NCBI GenBank assembly: GCA_031213475.1
Contig: JARUPZ010000007.1
Location: 2,563,457-2,627,456, forward strand
Reading direction: 5' to 3'
DNA: 64,000 bases
Source of the DNA: Nereocystis luetkeana
Lineage: Eukaryota; Sar; Phaeophyceae; Laminariales; Laminariaceae
Under the pieces are notes generated by a model. The model ran no database searches. It was not told where the DNA came from and was given only the letters and a program-made list of their open reading frames with translations. The translations under genes and the position numbers were made by a program. The stretch's first letter is position 1, and every line of letters starts with the position of its first letter. Shown piece by piece: positions 57,819-64,000 of this stretch.

Positions 57819-57931
57819 ATTATTGCGGGGGACCATAGTAAATAGGACCTATGGTATACATAAAAACCTATATATTTAACCATTTTTACTAACAATATCC
57901 GGTCCTATTAACTATGGTCCCCCCCGTAATA
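57819..57931. mobile_element. M1 MITE, copy k
   Basis: About 113 bp, TATTGCGGGGGACCATAGTA at the left, GGTCCCCCCCGTAATA at the right. Middle nearly identical to copy c. Confidence 0.9.
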
Positions 57932-58095
57932 GCTAGATGAATGATTCTTATGAATGATCGAGCTAGGTCAATGATCCAGATGACTGAGCTAGACTGCTAA
58001 GCTACATAAATGGATGGTTTAGATTACCTACCAGGTATCTATTAATAGTAATAGATAAATGTATATATCTGGTGTGTGGTACCGGTGTAGTATAC

Positions 58096-61000
58096 CTTCA
58101 GCAATCCTGGCGAGCCCGACCCGAGCGCACCGCTCGGCTTCCACCCTTCGTCTTCCTCTTCGCCCCGCCCCCCTTCCCCCTCTCCGCAGTCCTCCACCGT
58201 CGGCGGGGATGCAGCTCCCCTCTCCCTGCCCTTCAGGCCAGCCCGGGCATCGCCATCACCATCACCACCACCACGGAGCCCCGTCCCCGATCCAGACGTC
58301 GCCAAAACCTCTAACGGGTCGTTAAATGCGGCGGCGTCGCTGGGCGACGATGGAGGTCTGCTCGTGGGCGACGTGAGAAGCGCTTCTGCCGAGGAGCGGA
58401 CGGAGGAGTCCGCGGAAGCGAAAAACGAGGAGACCGGGTGGACGGACGTGGTGGCGGTGACCGCAGCCTTTGGCTGCCTCAAGCGGTTCTTGATCCTGCT
58501 CCTCCCCTTGGCCAGGGCCGCGGTTACCGAGCTCCTGAAAAAAAAACACACACACACATACGGGGGGGTTCATGGGTTACACAACCGAGCGGTAGCTGTG
58601 GTTGCGCAAGAATATATGCAGCGCATGCGAGAGAGAGAGAAAGAGGCCACGCGCACGCGTGGGGAGTAATTCGTCCCCCGGTACGCATACGACCCCCGCC
58701 CCTTCACAAAGTCCGTCTCACAAGCGGTTCTTAGTTGATAGGATGCAGCTCGCCCTTCACGCGACTCGCCGGACACCACACGGCGCTTCTTGGCGAAAGC
58801 AATCTCTGCCTGGTCGGTGAAAACCCGATGTGCTTCTTCCCGGCATTGTAGGGGTGCGAGGGTCCATAGCCACTACGGCCATGAATGGCACCAGTACACC
58901 CGCCCCCTCCCTCCCTCCCCTCCCTCCCTCCACCATATATGCCGGCTGACGCCCTCGCTCCCACCTCCGCCCTGGGCCCAACCTCTGGAACACCGCCCAC
59001 ACAACACCGTGACGCACGGCACGGCACGCCACGCCCCAGCGTTGTGGAGACGGGCTCCCGAAGACGCAAGGGACAACCATCCACGCCGCGAGATCAATAA
59101 CAACACCCAACGCTCACAAACAGCAGCAAACCAACAAACAGCAACAACACTCCAGCGCCAACAACAACAGCGGCAACAACACCACCACAACCTCCTCCAT
59201 CAATAAAACAACAGCAACAACGACAACGACGTGTGCAAACCACAGCACCCACATGGTCTGCCGCTTGGACAAACCGCCACCGCCAAAGCCACTAAAGCCG
59301 CCGCCGCCGCCGCCGCCACCGCCGCCGTCGTCAGGTCGTACCTCTTCCGCGACCGCCCCATCAGCCGCGCCGGAAAATCCGGCGCGCCGACCACTTCCGT
59401 CGCCGCCAGCAACGACAGCGACGGCTGTCACCGCAGCGACGGCAGCAGGACCCGCCGCGCGACCGGGGGCATGACCATGCAAAGCTTGGCGACCACCACC
59501 GTCGATAGGGCTACTACCCCCTCTGCCTCCAACAGCTCCCAGGTCATCACTTCCACCCCCCCACCCCGCCGCGTCGCCGCCGCCTCCGCCGCCGCCGCCG
59601 CCGCCGCCGCCGCCCCCCTCGAGGCCGCCGCGACGTCCTCGCCGCGCAGGCGTCGATGGCTCGAAGGCCTTAAGCTCGTCCTCCGACTTGTATCCGGGAG
59701 ATGAATGGGACTCTTTAACCGCCGGCGACCACGACCGTGACCGCGGGGGCGTGGGCGCCGGCCGCAGTGACGACATCGTGGCGGAAAATGGTGAGAGAGA
59801 GCTGGCCCCGGCGCCGGGGTCGAGGGAGACGGAAAGCGAGATGCCCTTCAGCGTAACCCTGTTCATGGAAAGCGTTTCGTGTCGGGGGTGTCAGGTGAGA
59901 AACAGGGCGACGGAGGAGAAGAAGGAGGACGAGAGGCGGGGGGGGGGGGGGGGGGGGCGAGGAGGAGAAGGAGAAGGAGGGGGGCAGGAGGGGGGGAGAA
60001 AACGGGGACGAGGCGCGGGGGGGGAGGGGGGAGGAGGGAGGAGGAGGGGAGAGAGGAGATGGAGAAGGAGGAGGAAGGGTTGGGGGTGGCGGGAGAGGAG
60101 GAACTTAGTGTCAGTAACAAAGCAACGGTGCGTGGGGCCCACCGGGCTTTCCCTCGAACTCACTCGGCGCAACACACGCCAGCCCCCGTGACACAGCGGC
60201 AAGGGTGCTCTGCGGTTGCGAATATTCCGTGCCAGGCAGAGGCCGATATCTTCGGCAGCATCCGAGGGAGAGCGGTCAGTGTGCCGCGCGCGGTTTCCGC
60301 CTCTTGGTGCAACGTACCACACCCCTTCAAACTGAAATTCAAACATCTTTTCCAACCGACCATTCCTTGCCCCTCTCTTCCAGATCTGCGAATATTTCAC
60401 GCTGCACCGCTGCTACAGCCGTAGCGACGCCAAAACAAATCGCCCCGGCTCCCGCATTCCAAAGGGCCGGTCGGACCCGGCGGCGAAGCGACCGTGGCAC
60501 CACGCCTCCGGGGGCGCTCGAATAGCCCACTACTACATATTCAAGTCGTCCCCCTTCCCCCGCTCTTCGCCACGCGTCCCGTCAACGGCAGCAACAATTT
60601 TGAGCAGGGGGGTGAGCTCCCAAGACCTGACCACAAAGAAGCCGCACCCACCTGACCGAGCCGGAGTCCTCAATTCTCAAGAACCTCTTGTGTTGCATTT
60701 GAACCGACCAACGAACGTCCGGGAGGAACCCGCTCACGCCTCCTACCGTGAAGGACAAAAACGGAGGTCTCTCTCTCCGCCTCTTCCCTCTCCCCCGTGC
60801 CCCCTCCCCCCGCCCCTCCTCGTTCTCGTCCTCGCCCTCGCCCTCCTCCTCCTCCTCGCTTTGCTCCTTTTCTCCGGGCTCACTCCCCTCTCGCTCTCCG
60901 TCGTCCGCCATGCCGCGCGAACCTCTCCGCCTCGATTTCCTATTCCTGCGAGCACCGCCTCCTCCCCCGTTCCCCCTGGCGGCTCGGGTCGCTGGTCTTC

Positions 61001-62681
61001 CGGCGCCCCCCTCCGTGTCCGACCCGCCGCCAACCGCGGCTACGGTGGCCGCGGCCTTTCTCCAAGCTTCTTTCCCGGAATCGAGGACGCGCGGCAGCAC
61101 ACCGGTGCCCTCACCCGAAAACAGCCCCTGCATGGTAGTAGCGCCGATGCTCTTGTCGTGGGACGTCCTCCTCCGACGCGTTGGCCCGGCCGCTCCTCCC
61201 GCTCCGACGCTGCAACCGACGCCCCCCTCGCCGTGGTCACGCGCTGCCGCTTCGTGGCCACCCGATTTCGGCCACGTATGTCCGGTGTCAGACACGACAT
61301 TCGCCAGGGTGGGAGAAAGAGGAGGAGCGGCGACGGCGGTCAAGGACGTCTTCCTGTAGCCCCCGCACGAAAAACAAGACAGAGACGATCAAGCGGGCCG
61401 CAAAAGTACCAAGGGTGGAGTGAGGGGGCAAAAGTCGTCGTTGGGAGGGAGGGGGGGGGGGGGGTGTACTCGATAGGAGAGATGTTCTCGATCTCATGCA
61501 TGGCCATAGTCGTATGAGGGGGGGGGGGGGGGTCGATTGCTCTTATAACGCAACCAGAGCGCCGCACACCGACAACAGCAATGCTACCCTCGTGGGAACC
61601 GTTCCTCGAACCGGCGCAGGCGCGCCGACACATACAGTCTTTTGCGCTTGGTAAAATCTCGTCGTGAAATCACGACGTCTAAGACCCTGCGTATGGTGCA
61701 AGCTCGCGGTAAACCTCAGACCTTGCGGTGCTCCCCAAGCTTTGGCGTCTCCCCGCAATATCTCCATCTCCACCCCCCACTGCGCTGCAAGGCGGTCGAA
61801 GCCCGGGGTCTGTGCCCCGGCGCTGCTTCTTCCCCTGCCCGAACTCCCGTGGGTCCAACGCGTTGGCTGTAGGAGGCGATTGCCAGACGCCTCCAGCCCG
61901 CCGCGCTGGGCTAAAGCCACGATTCGCGGCCCCCTTCACCCTGCCTGTTTCGTCCTTCGTTCTGCGCTCGGGCGTCGCGGGCGAGGCGTCGCTGTCGGGG
62001 GGGGTTTCGAAGTGTTTCTCGGCATGGCGGCTGTCGCTGTGTAGGCTCTTCCGGTCGACCACGCCACCACCGACGGCGACGTCCTGCGCTCCGGCAGCAC
62101 CTCTCATGGAGGTGGGTGCAAGCCTTGCTGCGCAGTTAGAACCACCGCCGTGAAGATGCTCTTCCTCTTCCTCGTCCTGCTCGTCCTCACCTCCGTCCTC
62201 CCGGCGCTCCTCGTCCTCCTCGCCCTCCTCCTCCTCCTCCCCCCCCTCCTCCTCCTCCTCGTCTTCGTCATCTTCCTCTTCATCACCACCCTTCTCAATA
62301 TCCCCCCTCGCCTCGTCTCCCTCTCCTGTCCCCCCTACGTCTCCACTTCGCGAGCGGCGAGAACGACGGCCTTCCTGCGGTCGCTGCCGCTGCTGGTGCT
62401 GCTGTCGGGCCTTTCCCGCCGCCGCCTGGAAATCCCTCCGCCCTTTCGCAAGAGAGGCCGCCAAGAGCGCCTTCGTCGCGGACAGCGGGCGCACGGGAGA
62501 GCGCAGCGAGTACTCAGCGCCGCCGCCGCCGCCGCCGCCGCCGTCGACGGGGCTGGAGGAGATCGGAGATGGGGTAGTCGGCGACATGTCCACGCTAACA
62601 GACGCGGGCCTGTTGGCGGTCCTGACGGCCCTCTCCTCGTCGGGATCGACCACAACCGCGTCCCCCGGCGGTATGAAAGCC
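58096..62681 (-). CDS. Candidate multi-exon gene for a disordered protein (minus-strand option)
   Basis: Segments with splice-like borders, right to left. From 62681 (acceptor ATATCGCCAG): AFIPPGDAVVVDPDEERAVR, SATKALLAASLAKGRRDFQA, then a long Glu/Asp-rich run and SPATPERRTKDETGRVKGAA. 61353-60627 (acceptor GGGCTACAG): TSLTAVAAPPLSPTLANVVS to RFLRIEDSGSVRWVRLLCGQ. 60385-60164 (74 codons, donor GTGAGTTCG): MFEFQFEGVWYVAPRGGNRA. 58533-58096 (strong TTTTTTTTTCAG acceptor): SSVTAALAKGRSRIKNRLRQ to GSGSPGLLK, donor GTATAC. The shared LAKGR(R/S) phrase and charge-rich style suggest one gene. Parts overlap the + strand candidate at 59475-60610, so not all of these can be exons. No domain recognised. 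Confidence 0.4.
58706..58899 (+). mobile_element. RC element, partial copy (about 195 bp)
   Basis: Matches the terminal 220 bp of full copies but lacks about 25 bp of the terminal direct-repeat module (ATGAATGGCACCAGTACACC). C-rich sequence on both sides. Confidence 0.75.
59475..60610 (+). CDS. Candidate exons on the plus strand, Pro-rich protein (conflicts with minus option)
   Basis: A Pro-rich frame from 59475 runs into GVDGSKALSSSSDLYPGDEW and MPFSVTLFMESVSCRGCQ, ending at a consensus donor (TGTCAG|GTGAGA) at 59899. After an excellent acceptor (CCCCTCTCTTCCAG), the frame from 60384 reads ICEYFTLHRCYSRSDAKTNR to TILSRG, with a second consensus donor GTGAGC at 60611. Splice signals are better than those on the other strand here, but upstream and downstream exons are not found and no domain is recognised. 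Confidence 0.4.
61465..61517 (-). mobile_element. RC element, short copy between G tracts
   Basis: TGTACTCGATAGGAGAGATG to AGTCGTATGA with G runs of about 14 on both sides. Confidence 0.75.
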
Positions 62682-63717
62682 CTGGCGATATTGGGGAGGT
62701 TCGACGGAAAAACGTCGGGGAGGCGTTATATGGAGTGGCGGTTCCGGTGAGCGGAAGAGAAGGGGGGGGGGGAGGGGGGGGGGGGTGGGGGAAGGGTGAG
62801 GAGTCCGTCTCGCTCGCTGTTTGTCTTACGCCCATGCAGCGCTGAGGACATGTGTTCGCGGGGCAACCCGCGGCGCGCGTCCCCCCTTCCCTCCCGAGCG
62901 CGGGTTTTCCTGCATTCTGTGGACTTTGCGTGATTGTTTATCTTTCAAAAGGTGCTTAGGCCTGTCGGTTCTTTTCCCCTAGGATCTGCGGACGTTGGGG
63001 GATGGTTTACGTTTCCAAAAGGTGCCTAGAAGCTACCTGGCATGTCTTTGGCCCACCTTCCAATAGGAACTCCAAATGGCGGTCCTGCCCACCCGGGGGG
63101 GGGGGGCAGGGGGGGACGGGCTACGAGTACGTGGCGAGGTAGTTCAGAGTTGAGCCATGCATCGTAACCCCGTCCTTCATTTCTGCCTGTCTCTATACGA
63201 TATTACTTCTGTCTACGTCCGCCGCTATCTCCGGCCACACGGGCAGCATGCGTACGTGCACACACCCGTACACCTCCCTGATCCCCTGTCCCTCTTGCCG
63301 AGCGTCTATCTCAAATTATCTTTTTGCGCCCTTCTTCCCTAAACCACTCCGCCCTTCACCTGGCGAACTTATGATGCCCAGAGAGCAAAGGCCAGGACAG
63401 AAGCTCGACACAGAGGGTGCGCGTTCTCTTCTTGTACCGCACCACTCTCCCGCGACCTGTCCAAGGGGTGTGCACCGGCATCGGCAAGGAAAACCGGCAA
63501 GTTTTTAGGGCGAGCAAGTCGTACCCTCGTGGGGCTGTGGGGGAGGCGGTAGTCTTGTGCGCTTGGCACTCTGCCAGATACCGGCGAGTTTTAGGCCGAG
63601 CAAGTCGTTTTCGCTCGATTTCACCGCCAACCAACTTGATTTTTAAAGTCATGCCACGGAACCCCCCACACACACAACAACAACGCCACTCGCTCCTCAC
63701 CCCAAACCAACCCACCC
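62682..63717. other. No gene recognised
   Basis: G runs at about 62761-62786 and 63099-63115. About 62980-63050 repeats a TTCCAAAAGGTGCCTAG-like phrase seen at about 62944. No supported exon, though the 5' part of the minus-strand candidate may lie here. Confidence 0.45.
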
Positions 63718-63870
63718 CGACTCAAGCCAAGCCGAGCCAGCAAAGCCAAGCCAAGCCAAGCCAAGCCATGCCATGCCAACCTAATCCAACCCAACTCAAC
63801 CCCTACCCAACCCAACCTAACCCAGCCCAGCCCAGCCCAACCTAACGCAACACAGCACAACGCAAGCCGA
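63718..63870. repeat. Pentameric minisatellite (CCAAG)n/(CCAAC)n
   Basis: About 30 five-base units shifting from AAGCC to AACCC and CAGCC variants. Confidence 0.85.
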
Positions 63871-64000
63871 CCCTAATGTCTTTTTTTTCTCCACCCTTTT
63901 TTTTCCATCTCAAGTCCCAGATTGGCAGAAACGGCCTTCGAAGAGAACCCGTGCCATCTATTTACATCGGCGTCGCTCTCACCGAAGCAGGTGTTCGTCT

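Overview
This is a nuclear window from a eukaryote with long introns and many transposons. There are no operons, Shine-Dalgarno sites or compact genes. Coding sequence is cut into 75-420 bp exons with GT-AG borders, and between them lie LINE, SINE, hAT-like and several MITE families plus long G/C homopolymers and microsatellites. The intron-rich glutathione S-transferase, the mixed TE load and roughly balanced base composition would fit a brown alga or related ochrophyte, but that assignment is inference. A 100-N gap (5030-5129) and two single-base frame slips in one otherwise good exon show that this is a draft assembly.

Layout. About 0.95-10.75 kb: one glutathione S-transferase gene on the + strand with at least seven recognisable exons; its introns carry a SINE, three copies of a C-tract-associated retroposon, two MITEs, a LINE fragment and several minisatellites. 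About 11-15.4 kb: mostly non-coding, with one MITE and faint + strand coding traces near 13.6-14.0 kb. About 15.4-21 kb: a minus-strand multi-exon gene of unknown function, with a Glu/Gly-rich start and Pro/Gln-rich 57-residue repeats at the end. About 21.2-30.3 kb: MITEs, exon-like pieces of two more minus-strand loci, and a + strand pair of duplicated coding modules. About 30.8-33.4 kb: a full-length C-tract retroposon with a target-site duplication, a palindromic tRNA-derived element, two MITEs and a SINE. About 33.9-40.5 kb: a hAT-like transposase relic, apparently split by a 4.3-kb LINE and a MITE. About 40.8-51 kb: nested MITEs, LINE and SINE fragments and long simple repeats. About 51.2-54.7 kb: five C-tract retroposon copies and one MITE around a small minus-strand candidate gene. 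About 55-64 kb: a GACA array, a short Cys-rich ORF ended by a MITE, and a region where both strands offer plausible exons for disordered proteins.

The clearest signals are (1) a retroposon family, called RC here, whose copies share one terminus, are variably truncated at the other, and sit between direct duplications that contain C/G homopolymers; (2) a 556-bp element made of five inverted copies of a tRNA A-box module; (3) a nine-base palindrome-like word, TACCAGGTA/TACCTGGTA, that occurs 18 times and seems to have been gained inside individual TE copies; (4) a piggyBac-like MITE family, M2, at TTAA sites; and (5) stacked insertions that give a relative chronology of these families.

Names used below: M1, M2 and M3 are MITE families; RC is the C-tract retroposon; SINE-1 is a tRNA-derived SINE. 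These are working labels, not database names.
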